Shown here in pieces: positions 22,835 through 33,330 of a stretch of 64,000 nucleotides of DNA. The DNA comes from Bombardia bombarda (Eukaryota; Ascomycota; Sordariomycetes; Sordariales; Lasiosphaeriaceae), in contig JAULSR010000002.1 in NCBI GenBank assembly GCA_030512295.1, positions 2,914,001-2,978,000 of the forward strand, in the 5' to 3' direction. Each line of letters starts with the position of its first letter. Within the stretch, counting starts at the first letter, position 1. A program made the translations under genes and the position numbers. Below the pieces are notes generated by a model. That model ran no database searches and had not been told where the DNA came from. It was given only the letters and a program-made list of their open reading frames with translations.

Positions 22835-23989
22835 AGATTGGGGCTGCTTGCTGTTTGTTGGCGGCTCGGAGTAGATATTATTTTCTTGATTATGTTACCT
22901 TGTTGCAATGTCTCGTTTCTTTTATATCTGTCCACACTGTGGCTAACGGCGTGTAGGTTGCTCAGCACTTGGCTGATGGCCACGTATCTTAAATCTCTAT
23001 GAGCTATTCTGAAGGTCAAGCTAAGAATTCTGCTTGAGTAGACTGAAAAATAGAATGAAGATGCCATTCGTGGTGTCTCTTCATTGTACCGACAGATCGT
23101 CAATAGTAAGTCATTCACGCTCCCGAAGAAAATCTTGGACTCTGAGCAAACGGAAACTCTCGAAGTCAGCAGTTGACTTTTTGCACGGCTAGGTTCGGCA
23201 GCAAATGGGACGATGCGTATCGACCACGCTGCGGATCAGCTGCTAGGGGATGGATGAGCCAGCCACACCACTCCTGCCTCAGTCGTTGCCGGTGCCAGAC
23301 AAATATAAAGTTGTTTCTCTTCGATCATGCCTCCCCCCGCACTTGCACCTGCTCTAAAGCCTATTTCAGATCATTAGATACATCCTTTGCGGAGAAGGTT
23401 CGACCTGTTGTCTGATGCAGCCGGTGGATGATGGAACTTTATCTTTGACTCAGTATTGTCAGATCGGTCTGGACCGCTGGTTTTGTGGAGGCGAGAATGG
23501 TGAGCCACCTGATGTTGATGGTCTATGGGAAGAGAAGAAAGAATGAGGCGCCCTTACAGACTGCATGTCTCTTGCCACCGCGCCAGCTTTCATCGATCCA
23601 ATTCAGCTGTGATGGGGGAAGGGGGGGTTTGGAATGGAGGAGTTGAAGTCTAGAACAGCTTATGCTATGCTTATGGCTGACTTTACCTTGGCAGGCGCAA
23701 AGTAAAAACTCTGAAGATGGGTTCACAATCCAACTTTTACGCGGGAAATGGTGGGCGTGACTTGTTGGTGGCGTTGCATGGCTCATGGCTTTTTTGGTCA
23801 TGCTCCTCCTCCTGCACTGGGGATCGTGCAACGTCTGGGGGACCAGACAGACATAAATAAAGTCAACATATCCCGCCGACGATCTCTGAGTGCCTTCAGG
23901 TTATCGACACGATCGACTCGCGGGGCGCCCTGACCAGCAACTTTACTTTCTTTTCTTTTGTACACTCCCATACGGTTGTCGCTGTCGAG
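22746..23989. other. Intergenic region MAK5/acid phosphatase
   Basis: About 1.2 kb. It begins with a (GTT)n microsatellite; the rest holds the MAK5 3' UTR and the phosphatase promoter. No gene recognised. Confidence 0.55.
22758..22833. repeat. (GTT)n microsatellite, about 25 units
   Basis: Uninterrupted GTT/TTG triplets beginning 13 bp after the probable MAK5 stop codon, so most likely 3' UTR. Confidence 0.95.
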
Positions 23990-25591
23990 ATGCCGAATTC
24001 CATTCTTGCCATGGCTCTTGTGGCCACGGGCGTGGCCGCCTCTTCCTTCCAGCCTACCGCGTATGCTACGACCAGGGCCCCCCTGAGCACGATCCAACCA
24101 TCTCTTGCCTCCATCTTCGCGGCACAGGCAACTGCCGTACCATCGTCCCCGACGTCCGACGTCAAAGGTGCTGCTTTTGATCGAATCGTCCAGATCTGGT
24201 TGGAAAATCAAGACTACGAGGTTGGATGGAATCTCTTGAAGCAAAAGAAAAACGGAAAAGGCTAACGCACATCCTAGTCATGTTTCAACGACACCAACAT
24301 GGAATGGATTGCCAGCCATGGTATTCTTCTCACGAATTACTTTGCTGGTATGACACACCCCCGAACCTTCCAAGCCTGATTTATTGGTCACTGACTAGAT
24401 TACCTCCAGTGACACATCCTTCGCAACCCAACTACGCCGCTGCTGTCGGCGGTGATACCTTTGGCATGGACCACGACGAGTTTGAACGGCTGCCGGCAAA
24501 CATCTCAACCGTCGTTGACCTCCTCGACACCAAGGGTATTTCTTGGGGAGAGTACCAAGAGCACCAGCCATACGCCGGCTTCCAGGGCATGAACTTTTCC
24601 AACCAGGACAACTACGAGGACGACTACGTCCGAAAGCACAACCCATTGGTGCTCTTTGACAGTGTCGCCAACAACGCCAGCCGTGTACAACAGATCAAGA
24701 ACTTTACCAGCTTCTACGACGACCTCAAGGCCGAGAAGCTGCCCCAATGGAGCTTTCTCACTCCCAACATGGTACGTCTAGATGACTTGCGAAATAAACG
24801 AAGGACTCTCAACTGACTTTAAACCCAACCCCCAGACTAACGACGCCCACGACACAAACATCACCTTCTCCGCCAAATGGACCCGCTCCTTCGTCGAGCC
24901 CCTCCTCGCCAACCCCTACTTCATGAAAAACACCCTCCTCATCGTCACCTTTGACGAGAACGAGGTCTACACGACCGACAACCGCGTCTTCACCGTCCTC
25001 CTCGGCGGCGCCATCCCCAAATCCCTCCACGGCACCGTCGACGCCATGTACTACAACCTCTACTCGACCCTCTCGACCGTCAGCGTCAACTGGGACCTGC
25101 CCTCGCTCGGCCGCTGGGACTGCGACGCCAACGTGCTCCAGCTCGTCGCCAACAAGACGGGCTACGCCAACACAAACATCTCTGTTGACGGCCTCTACTT
25201 CAACGAGACGTACCCGGGCGCCACGGGCAACTTCAAGCACACGCCCGGGTTCTGGCCGGCGCCGAACACGCAGGCCAAGTGCGCGAGCGGACGGGGCGTG
25301 CTGCAGGGGGTGGTGGATGTGTGGGGGAATACGACCGGGACGTATAACTATACGAATGTGTATCCGTATAATGAGGTGGCGGGGATCGTGACGGGGGGCA
25401 AGCCGGTGAAGGGGGTGAATGATAATGGGGAGGAGAAGAAGGGGGCTGCGGACGGGGAGAAGGGGGATAGGAGTGGAGGGGGGGTGAGTGGGGGGGAGAA
25501 GACTGCTGGCGGGAATGAGGTCAGGCCGGGAGTTATGCTGTTTGGGGCTGTGGTGGGCTTTGTGGTCTTTTTGTTTGTGGATATGGTGTAG
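23990..25591 (+). CDS. Secreted, GPI-anchored acid phosphatase (phosphoesterase family PF04185)
   Basis: Four exons: 23990-24220, 24278-24347, 24410-24771 and 24836-25591, giving 472 residues. The N-terminus is a signal peptide (MPNSILAMALVATGVAASS). Core blocks match fungal phosphate-repressible acid phosphatases: FDRIVQIWLENQDYE, across intron 2 THPSQPNYAAAVGGDTFGM, STVVDLLDTKGISWGEYQEH, DDYVRKHNPLVLFDSV, LPQWSFLTPNM and, after intron 3, TNDAHDTNITFSAKW and TLLIVTFDENEVY. The C-terminus has a glycine/lysine linker followed by a hydrophobic stretch (VMLFGAVVGFVVFLFVDMV), which fits a GPI-attachment signal, so the enzyme is probably bound to membrane or wall. Likely role: releasing phosphate from external monoesters. 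Each join keeps phase and rebuilds conserved sequence. Confidence 0.92.
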
Positions 25592-26165
25592 ATGGATGGG
25601 GAAGGATCTGTGTAAGTATGATAGCTGTGTAAGTAGGTAGGGAGTACCTATGTAGGATGAGTTCATGTAGCTAGTACTTGATTTAATTGTTTCCCAGACT
25701 CTATTATTAGTTATGACAAGGTTTCGTGGCATCAGATGCGCGAGTTGTGCCTTCGTAATCCAATATGTCCCTTCAACCATGACTCTGTGGACAGTGCCTA
25801 ATAGCAGCATGTACACATAATTTAAGGTGGCGAAAGAGTGAAGGCGTGCATTAATGGTTGCTCTCTGATCATGTATTTCCTCAAAAGAACAAAACTGAAT
25901 ATCTACAAGAATCAGTGATACGTGCATAGTGCAACAAACAAAACCTTGACCACAGGTAACAACCTATTTTTCACTCCAGAGAGTAACAGTTGATATAAGA
26001 AAGAAAGAAATCACAACTCTTTTGTTTCTATCAACATGTATCAGAGCAAACAAAATCGCAGGGTGCTCCCAGGCAGTGATCCACTCCCAAGACAAGCTTG
26101 CTGATAATGCCGCCTATCGTGAACCAACTCCATCAACCACCAAGATCTCGCATCATGGAGTTCCA
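25592..26165. other. Intergenic region phosphatase/tRNA-Asn
   Basis: About 570 bp of moderately AT-rich sequence with the phosphatase 3' UTR; no other feature seen. Confidence 0.55.
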
Positions 26166-26239
26166 TCCCTCGTGGCGCAATTGGCTAGCGCGTCAGACTG
26201 TTAATCTGGAGGCTGTAAGTTCAATCCTTACCGAGGGAG
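26166..26239 (+). tRNA. tRNA-Asn (GTT)
   Basis: Cloverleaf reads TCCCTCG acceptor, A-box TGGCGCAATTGG, anticodon stem TCAGA with loop CTGTTAA (anticodon GTT at 26200-26202), T arm GTAAG TTCAATC CTTAC, and acceptor partner CGAGGGA. All stems pair. No intron. Confidence 0.96.
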
Positions 26240-26711
26240 GTCAACATAATTATCTCAGATAATCATCTGGAAGGATATGCGTCGGGATAGAGTTTTTTTT
26301 TTTTTTTTTTGCCTTCCTCTTCTTTATCTTCCCGCAATGATAAAATGATGATGGTACGTAGACGTAACGTAGTCTTATAATGTTAAATAAAAAAGCTAAG
26401 TTATGATACTATATTATGTATATGCTTTTTTTTGGACAATATTTTGCTCCCTGATATTGCTAAAGACGGTTGATGTTTATAAAAATAGGATATAAATAAT
26501 TTAAGCGGGTTCTAAATAACAACTCCCTCCCGAGTTAGTGGGACGATAGCTTTGAAATAAAATGAAGCGGTTGGTTTAGTCCTATTATTATTTGCTAGAA
26601 ACTCAATGAGGCTGAGGTCGAAAGTCCTCTGATCCAAAAAGATAACTACCGTTCGTTATCATAAAAAATGTTGCCCCATGATGAGTGGGGTGGCAAAAGT
26701 TAATGAACACT
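26240..26711. other. AT-rich island between two tRNA genes
   Basis: About 470 bp that is far more AT-rich than the surroundings, with a T run of about 18 (26291-26309), TATA-like stretches and no coding frame. The T run just downstream of tRNA-Asn may serve as a Pol III terminator. Composition suggests a decayed, possibly RIP-mutated insertion, but no ends could be defined. Confidence 0.5.
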
Positions 26712-26783
26712 CGATCCACCCAGGGGTCGAACCTGGAACCTCCTGATTCGTAGTCAGACGCTCTGCCATTGAGCCAGCGGACC
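26712..26783 (-). tRNA. tRNA-Arg (ACG)
   Basis: Minus strand: acceptor GGTCCGC pairs with GTGGATC (with G-T pairs), D stem GCTC/GAGC, anticodon stem TCTGA/TCAGG enclosing CTACGAA (anticodon ACG, plus-strand 26749-26751), T arm CCAGG TTCGACC CCTGG. No intron. Confidence 0.95.
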
Positions 26784-28467
26784 TTGATGCTTTAGATGTT
26801 GAAGTGAGCTGGTGAAACCTACTACAGTCCCATTGCCAACATTCGCCTTGGTCGTAACATACTGTCCCATACATGCAGCTGGAGGGACGTCCTCTGGACA
26901 GCCAACTGGCGGGCGACATATAAGGGGATCTCACCGATACGTTTGACTCCGTCGAATATAAGGATCTGATGGGATGGCAGCAGGTTTGTGTGTTTCTGGG
27001 AGCATTAATCCTAGAGATTGCGTATGCCGTCAAAGGCCACCACAACAACCCACCATCTCTCACCACCCTCATTGGGCCACCCACAACCAACATTGGGCCA
27101 CCGCTCAAGACCATCTGGACTTCCAACGAAACCAGCTTCAACAGCTGTTCGGTTGGGGCTTACCAGACAAGGTCCAGGCTCCTTACCCCATCAGCCACTG
27201 AGCTCTCGAGATGCCTTATCACCACCACTATGACCACTGCCGCCGCCACGACCACGACCACGATCACGACCACGACCACGATCACGACCACGACCAACGC
27301 TCTGACCCCTGTCCCTCTCCTCCATAAACGTCTCCTCGTCTCCCATCTCCCCGCCCACGCTGCCCTCCAAACCCACGCACATACCACCTCACTTCCTCTG
27401 CTCATCCCTCTGCCAGGTTCCAGTTACAGGTAGGTACCTATCCACGCCTCCCAGAGACGGGTCCTTCGAGGGTCGCGCCTCGCGCAGCTCGGAACTTCCA
27501 CGCACAGCTGATCTGATTTCCCGTTTGTTCCAACTCGGCGATCTTTTGCATGGAGTTTCTGAATGTCGGTGTCCCGGCCGGGGACCTCGTTTGGACGCCC
27601 GGCAATGGCAGCCATGGCAGTCTTTCCCTCCAGCTCATGAAGAAACTGCCTGAGAGCTTGATGTCTTAAAGCTTGATGTCTTCCCTCCTTCCTGGTGCTG
27701 TGTCGGTTCTTCGCACCTGCCTGATAAGATGGCAACGGCAAGAGCACAGTACCGAGTCCCCCCGTGGACCTCAAAGCACCCAGAACATGGGCAAGGGCGG
27801 GCGTCTATGTCGTCTTCTAAGCCCAGTAAGGAAGTCATTCCCGATTCTACTTGCTTTGCACCTTCTTCTTAATGTTTCGGACCTTTCTCATTTTCCAGAG
27901 TGGCCTTCTTTCTTAAACTTCTTTTTTACAGGCATGTTGATGAGGACTCTGGGCAAGGCAAGGGATGATGGAGGAAGGTCAAATGGTATCCATAGATGTG
28001 GAATAATTAATCTTAGGATATAATAATATAACACAGCGCGTATGTGTACAGCAGATATGGCATGGCGAAGCGGACATGTAGAGTGCCATTGTTTACGGCT
28101 ATGGGCTGAAATAAACATACAACTGCATAAACAATGCGATTAAATTTGGGAACGATATCAACACATTCATGATCAGATCTCTTCCAGACTACCCGTGGGC
28201 AGAAAAATCCCACAACCCTCCTAGCCCCATTATCCAAACCAGTCATTCATCATCACCAAGTCAATAGGTCTTCTCCCCAGCCAGGTCAGCCATCTCAATC
28301 TGTACCACCCCTAGCCCTCAACAGGTGGCGTCAGTGCTGGTGCCAATGTCGTCGTCCTCATCGTCGTCGAGGAGACGCCAGTCCCATTGATAAACATCCC
28401 GTCGTCACCACCACCATAAATCCCCAAAAAAAGCCAGCCACACCAGTCTCCCTGCACTCCCTCATCC
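26784..28467. other. Intergenic region with (CCACGA)n repeat
   Basis: About 1.7 kb. It contains a CCACGA/CCACGAT hexamer repeat at about 27250-27297, part of a 38-codon His-Asp frame, and a stretch at about 27430-27770 where broken minus-strand frames look faintly protein-like. No gene can be supported. Confidence 0.45.
27211..27327 (+). CDS. Possible small ORF with His-Asp repeats (38 aa)
   Basis: ATG at 27211 opens a 38-codon frame, MPYHHHYDHCRRHDHDHDH and onward, with about eight His-Asp dipeptides, ending SDPCPSPP and TAA. It is produced by a CCACGA repeat and may be chance. A metal-binding peptide is imaginable, but there is no conservation, splice or promoter evidence visible here. Confidence 0.15.
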   Translation: MPYHHHYDHCRRHDHDHDHDHDHDHDHDQRSDPCPSPP

Positions 28468-29385
28468 TCAACCCAAGTTGCCCAACAGCCCCGCCTCCGC
28501 AGCCGTCCACGCGTCCAACGGAATCGACCATTTTCCAACCAAAACATGCTCCCACTCAACACCCAGACGAGCCGCGTTGCGTAAAACCCAGAGAGCCGCA
28601 TGCCGCACGTAGGGCGACCCGAGACCGCCCTCAGCGTCGTGGGGCGTCGGGCTATAGACACTAAGCACTGCGACGCCAAGCACCGCGACCCGCGGCACCG
28701 CGGACAGCGGCAGAGTGTCAACCAGGGCGCAGCACATGATGTCCTCGGTGTCTAGCCTGGTGCTGTTGTGGAAGTGGAGGTAGCACGCGAGGCGCTCCGA
28801 GGGGTGGAATTTGCCGGGGCGGTAGAGGCGCGCGGGGATGAACGACGCCTTGTCTCTTGTCGGTATGCTGTGGTTCTTTATGGTGTAGTGCAAGGTGAGG
28901 TCTTTTGTGACGGGGTCGCATGAGATTATGTTGGCGGGATCGTTTGGGCCGTAATAGTATGGGAAGGTTTCGGTGGGTGGGTGGGTGTTGGCTTCGTTGG
29001 GGGTCTCTGTGGTGGTGGAGGCGTCACTGGAGGAGCGGGCGCTGGAGGAGCGGGCGCTGGAGGAGCGGGCACTGGGGGAGGGCGCTGGGGAGGAAGAAGG
29101 GTTGTCTTGGGCGTTAGAGCTGGAGGAGAGGGCGCTGGGAGAGAGAGAGCTGGAGAAGAGAGCGCCGGAGGAGAGAGTGCTAGAGGAGCGGGCGGAAGAG
29201 GGCGATGGGGAGAAAGAAAGGTAGTCTTCGACGTTATAACTGGTGGAGCGGGCGGAAGAGGGTGATGGGGAAGAAGAAAAGTAGTCTTCGGCGTTATAGC
29301 TGGAGGAGACGGCGCTGGAGGAGGGCGCTGGAGAAGAAGAAGGGTGGTCTTGGGCGTCGGAGCTGTTGTGGGGCGAGTCGGCCAT
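28468..29385 (-). CDS. Hypothetical protein with N-terminal Ser-rich tandem repeats (305 aa)
   Basis: Single open frame starting MADSPHNSSDAQDHPSSSPA. Residues about 5-125 are imperfect repeats of about 20 residues with consensus SSSxNAEDYxSSSPSPSSAR, later collapsing to ARSSS pentamers. The repeats are also visible as tandem DNA copies at about 29010-29350. The second half (from about residue 140, YYYGPNDPANIISCDPVTK) is non-repetitive and includes DKASFIPARLYRPGKFHPSE, DIMCCALVDTLPLSAV and EWEHVLVGKWSIPLDAW, so it is likely a folded domain. I do not recognise the family. No signal peptide or membrane segment is obvious. The repeat region is probably disordered and length-polymorphic. Strong codon bias in the C-terminal half supports a real gene. 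Confidence 0.6.
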   Translation of the reverse strand: MADSPHNSSDAQDHPSSSPAPSSSAVSSSYNAEDYFSSSPSPSSARSTSYNVEDYLSFSPSPSSARSSSTLSSGALFSSSLSPSALSSSSNAQDNPSSSPAPSPSARSSSARSSSARSSSDASTTTETPNEANTHPPTETFPYYYGPNDPANIISCDPVTKDLTLHYTIKNHSIPTRDKASFIPARLYRPGKFHPSERLACYLHFHNSTRLDTEDIMCCALVDTLPLSAVPRVAVLGVAVLSVYSPTPHDAEGGLGSPYVRHAALWVLRNAARLGVEWEHVLVGKWSIPLDAWTAAEAGLLGNLG

Positions 29386-30593
29386 GGTTGAGGTACCCGG
29401 TGGGGTGCTGTATACCTCTTAGAGATGTAGGGATAGAAGTTGTATGGCGTGGTAGTTATTCTATCTTTCCGTCACCGTAGGTTCGGACTGGAATATTGAT
29501 CTGCTCAGAAGGTCCGTTCCATGAGCCTGATGCTTCAATGGAACGAAGCTGCAGGCCTCTCTAAATATACCTGCGAGTTGGTAGAAGGCGGTCACGAGAC
29601 TGACACAACCAACATAGCAAGCTGAACACGAGACTCAGAACTTCCTAAACGCATTGTGTTTGTGATACCATAACAGGAAGGATCTATGGAGGATGCCATC
29701 ATCTCTCGGGACTATTATCGGTGAACGCACATCTGCATCATCAGAGATTGAGGCTGAATTTGCGCACCTTCGGTAGATAAGGTACGACAGACATGCTGGC
29801 ATGGCCGCCACCTGATCATTTCCACAACAAGGTGGCTCTTGTCGAACCTGGAGCCCAACAGCATGGGCGCTTCACCTTGGGCAGCAATCCTCATGGCTGG
29901 TCCTGTGGAACTCACTTATTCCTCTTGGCACTACTGTACGGGGCTTTGGTTTTAATGTTCTTCCAGGGTTTCTCAGAAAATGGAGCAGATCAGGTGGATA
30001 GGCTACATAGCTTGGAAAGTTCGCTGAGAAATAATTGTGATGATAGTAGGTCTGTCTTGCTGAGAAGTTATGCAGAGTCCGAACAGCATTCTTGGTGGGT
30101 GCGTTATTTGACCTTGATCTGGGTTTGATCTGCTTTTTTCGAAAGCCCACGAGAAATGAATTAGAGGTTCAAAATTAGAGGTTCAACGTTGGATGTACAG
30201 TGCGTTCACTTGTACCCTAATCTGTGGGGCGCGCTAGGCGAAACGTCTCGCGTCAGCGAATCAAACGGCTCTGTGTCGCCCGATTCGGAAGGACCCCACC
30301 ACCACCCACTGCGGTCGGTCGACGACGGTGGCGCCTGCCTTATGGACAACCTGGAAAACATACATCAAACCACACGTAGAGCAGGAACAATGGTGTCAAT
30401 CAAGATTGAGGCCCGACAATCCAAGCCATGTCACGAATACACATAACTCCAAGAATGTGATCTTTATATGCCAAACAAACATTCAACTATGTGCCAGGAA
30501 GTTACTATCAGCTATGTACAAATGTGATTTCTTCGTTCCACCTTCGCACTTCCACAGCTACCTTATGTACAGCCCCCTCCCTTCATTACCCTC
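29386..30593. other. Intergenic region, no gene recognised
   Basis: About 1.2 kb between the start of the Ser-rich gene and the stop of the GH74 gene. Open frames are short and unconvincing; no repeats or RNA genes seen. Confidence 0.55.
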
Positions 30594-33330
30594 TCACAAA
30601 CACTGCCAGTAATAATCATTCTGCTTCGTGCACGTCGACCCCGTCACACAGACCGTCGCCCCCGTCCACCCAGTCCCCCCGCACTGCGCCCACTTCTGCG
30701 CGACAGCCGTTCCCGTGGGGGTAGCAGCCGTTGAGGTCGGGCTGGTGCTCGTCTTGGACGTAGTCGACGTAGAGCTTGTCACCACAGCAGTAGTCGTCGC
30801 CTTAGTAGTAGTGCTCAACGTCGATGTGCTGCTGCTGCTCGTCTTCGTCGAGCTCACAACAACCGTCGAGCTCGACGTCCCACTCCCTCCACCCGCCACA
30901 ACCCCCTTCGCATAAAACACACCCCGCCCATTCGTGCCCACATACACCTGCCCCGCCACATTACTGCTCCCAACTACCCTGCAGCTCGAAATCGCCCCGA
31001 ACCCCTGACTACCCTGCACATCCGTCCACGTAGCCCCAAGATCGCCACTGGCATACAGCTTCGCCCCCGCCGCGCCCGTGCCAAACGCATACACCACCCA
31101 CGATCCCGCCGTCGACCCAAGCCCCAGCGCGACCTGCTGCGTGTCGCTCAACCCCGCCGCGCCCACTGCGCCAAAGCTCACTCCATAGTTCACACTCCGG
31201 AACAGACCAACATCAGTACTAACCCACACCTCGCCCGCCACCGTCGGGTGCGCGATGATATCGCGCACCGCCGTCGCGCTCCCCAAGACACCCGCGACGA
31301 CACTGAATGTCGCGCCGATGTTGGTGCTCTTGTAGAAGCTGCTGCCCGAGCCGGCGTAAAAGACAGTGTTGTTGCGCTTGTCGGGGGCGATGACGACGTT
31401 CGAAGGCAGCGAGGCGACAGCCGAGAAGGTGGCCTGGTTCTGCGAGCGGAGGACGCCCGAGGTGGTGGTGGACCAGAGGATGGTGTCGGCGTCGGCCGAG
31501 TAGGCGACGGAGCCGCCGGCCTGCGTGGTGCCGGCGCCGTAGTGGATGTTCCAGGTGGCGCCGCCGTCGGACGAGATGGCCACCTGCTGCGAGCCGGCGC
31601 TGTTGCCGACGCGGACCACGTTGGCGACTTTGTTGCCGGCAAAGTCTACACAGGCGGTTAGCATGGTACTGTCTTGTGGGTGTGGTTATGTTTTGTCTTG
31701 CAGTAGGTGCTTACCAACATCAGAAGACGAAGCCCACTCGGGGTTCATCCAGTTCGTCTGGGGCGACGTGCCGAGGCTGGCGCTGCTCGCAAAGGTGAAG
31801 CCGTTGTCATCGCCTACCGCCGCGAGGAGCTCAGATCCGCTGGGGGCGGAGGCGAGACCCAGGACTGCCATCTCCTCGATGCCGTCGGCCAGGGAGGAGA
31901 TGGAGACGTTGCGGGTCGTGTCCCAGCTGGTCAGGTCGTGGCCTCCGTAGACGGTCAGACCGGTCGCGTACAGCCAGTGGTTGCTGTCGAGGGGGTTGAT
32001 CTCGAGCGCCTCAATCATCCAGCCGAGACGCTTGGTGTCTTGCGAGACGAAACCGGCGTCGATCCAGGGGGCTTTATCGGTCTGCCACACTGTTAGTATG
32101 TGGGACCAAGTTGGTGTTGGTCAGTTGGTTGAATCTACTTACATGCAGTCCATAGTACCAGTTCTGGTTGGGATAGCCCGACCACTCCCAAATGGGCGAC
32201 CAGGTCGTTCCCGAGTCGGTCGATCGGTACAGCTGCGCATCCGGCCACCAAGAGTTCAGTGTCGCCACCACCAGCGTGCCGGGCTTCAGCATGTCCACGC
32301 CCAGACCACCGAAGCCGAAGTACAAGTCCGATCCCGACGCGGGCGTGATGTTTTTCCAGGTACCATTGGTGATATCGTATCGGTAGACAGCGCCCAGGGT
32401 GCCATCATACGGGCCAGTCCCATCGCTATACGTGAAATAGAGCGCCTTCTCCGTCGGCTGCAGCTTGCACTTGTGGGGGAAGAACGTCTTAGGCTGGTCA
32501 GCCACAGCCTTCCAGCTGACACCGGCATCGTTGGAGACATAAACCGAGGCCGTAGTGTTATCAGCAACGCCGACAAAGATGCGCGAGGTCGCGCCGCTGG
32601 CCAGTGCCGAGGTGGAGTCGAACGTGACAAAGGTGAGGCCCGTCTTGTCAGAGTAGTACCCGTTGGTGTCGCTGGGATCCTGGACAAAGGTGCCCGTGTT
32701 GGTAAAGGCCGAGACCTTGGCGAAGGTCACGCCGCCGTCGGTGCTTTTCCACAGGCCATTGCCGCTGCGGGCGCCAAAGTAGACGATCTTTGAGTTCTTG
32801 GGGTCAACTGCGAGCCTCTCGCCCATGCCGCGGCCGGGCATGTTGCCGCCGGCCTTGTAGGGGAGGGTGGTGGTGGCCCAGGTGGCGCCCTTGTCGGAGC
32901 TGCGGATGATGGCACCGTTGTTGGGGTCCCAGCTGTTGGTATACATGCCGACTGCGGCGTACACCTTGTTTGGGTCTTGGGGGTCGAGGGCAACGGCATC
33001 GATGCCCCATGAGTTCCTAAGGGGGGAGGGAGTATTGTTTAGCTCAGGGGTAACTAAACAGCTTATGAAGAAGAGTAAAGTAGGTACTCACCACTTCTCA
33101 TTGGTAGCAAGGCTATCAGTGACGGCAGTCCAGGAGTCATCGGCGTTCAGCCTGTACAGGCCTCCAATGTCGGTTCGTGCGTAGGCAACGCCCTTGGCCG
33201 TGGGGTGGAAGGCAATTCCAGCGACGAAGCCGCCACCGCCGCCGATGTGAACATTCTGCCAGGAAAAGGCGGCTCTGACAGGAGCAGCCACTGCGAGCAG
33301 CAGCAACTGGACGGATGACGGAAACTTCAT
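30594..33330 (-). CDS. Secreted xyloglucan-specific endo-beta-1,4-glucanase, GH74 with C-terminal CBM1
   Basis: Four exons: 33330-33092, 33016-32143, 32081-31715 and 31645-30594, all GT..AG with consistent phase, giving 843 residues. The signal peptide is MKFPSSVQLLLLAVAAPVRA. The GH74 twin seven-bladed propeller begins AFSWQNVHIGGGGGFVAGIA; Asp54 in ARTDIGGLYR is one of the two family catalytic aspartates. Typical blocks follow: SWGIDAVALDPQDPNKVYAA, GNMPGRGMGERLAVDP, YGLHTDKAPWID (across intron 2) and LGWMIEALEINPLDSN. A Ser/Thr linker (about 70 residues) leads to a cellulose-binding CBM1, KWAQCGGTGWTGATVC and TKQNDYYWQCL. It cuts the xyloglucan backbone outside the cell. Divergent from a GH2 beta-galactosidase gene. 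Confidence 0.96.

Noticed and set aside
22746..22836. Poly-leucine C-terminus of MAK5
   Set aside because: It comes from reading a GTT microsatellite in the wrong frame; the conserved tail and a stop lie in the neighbouring frame just before it.
27160..27405. Minus-strand frame with a Val/Ile-rich hydrophobic run
   Set aside because: Produced by the CCACGA repeat; not a believable membrane helix gene.
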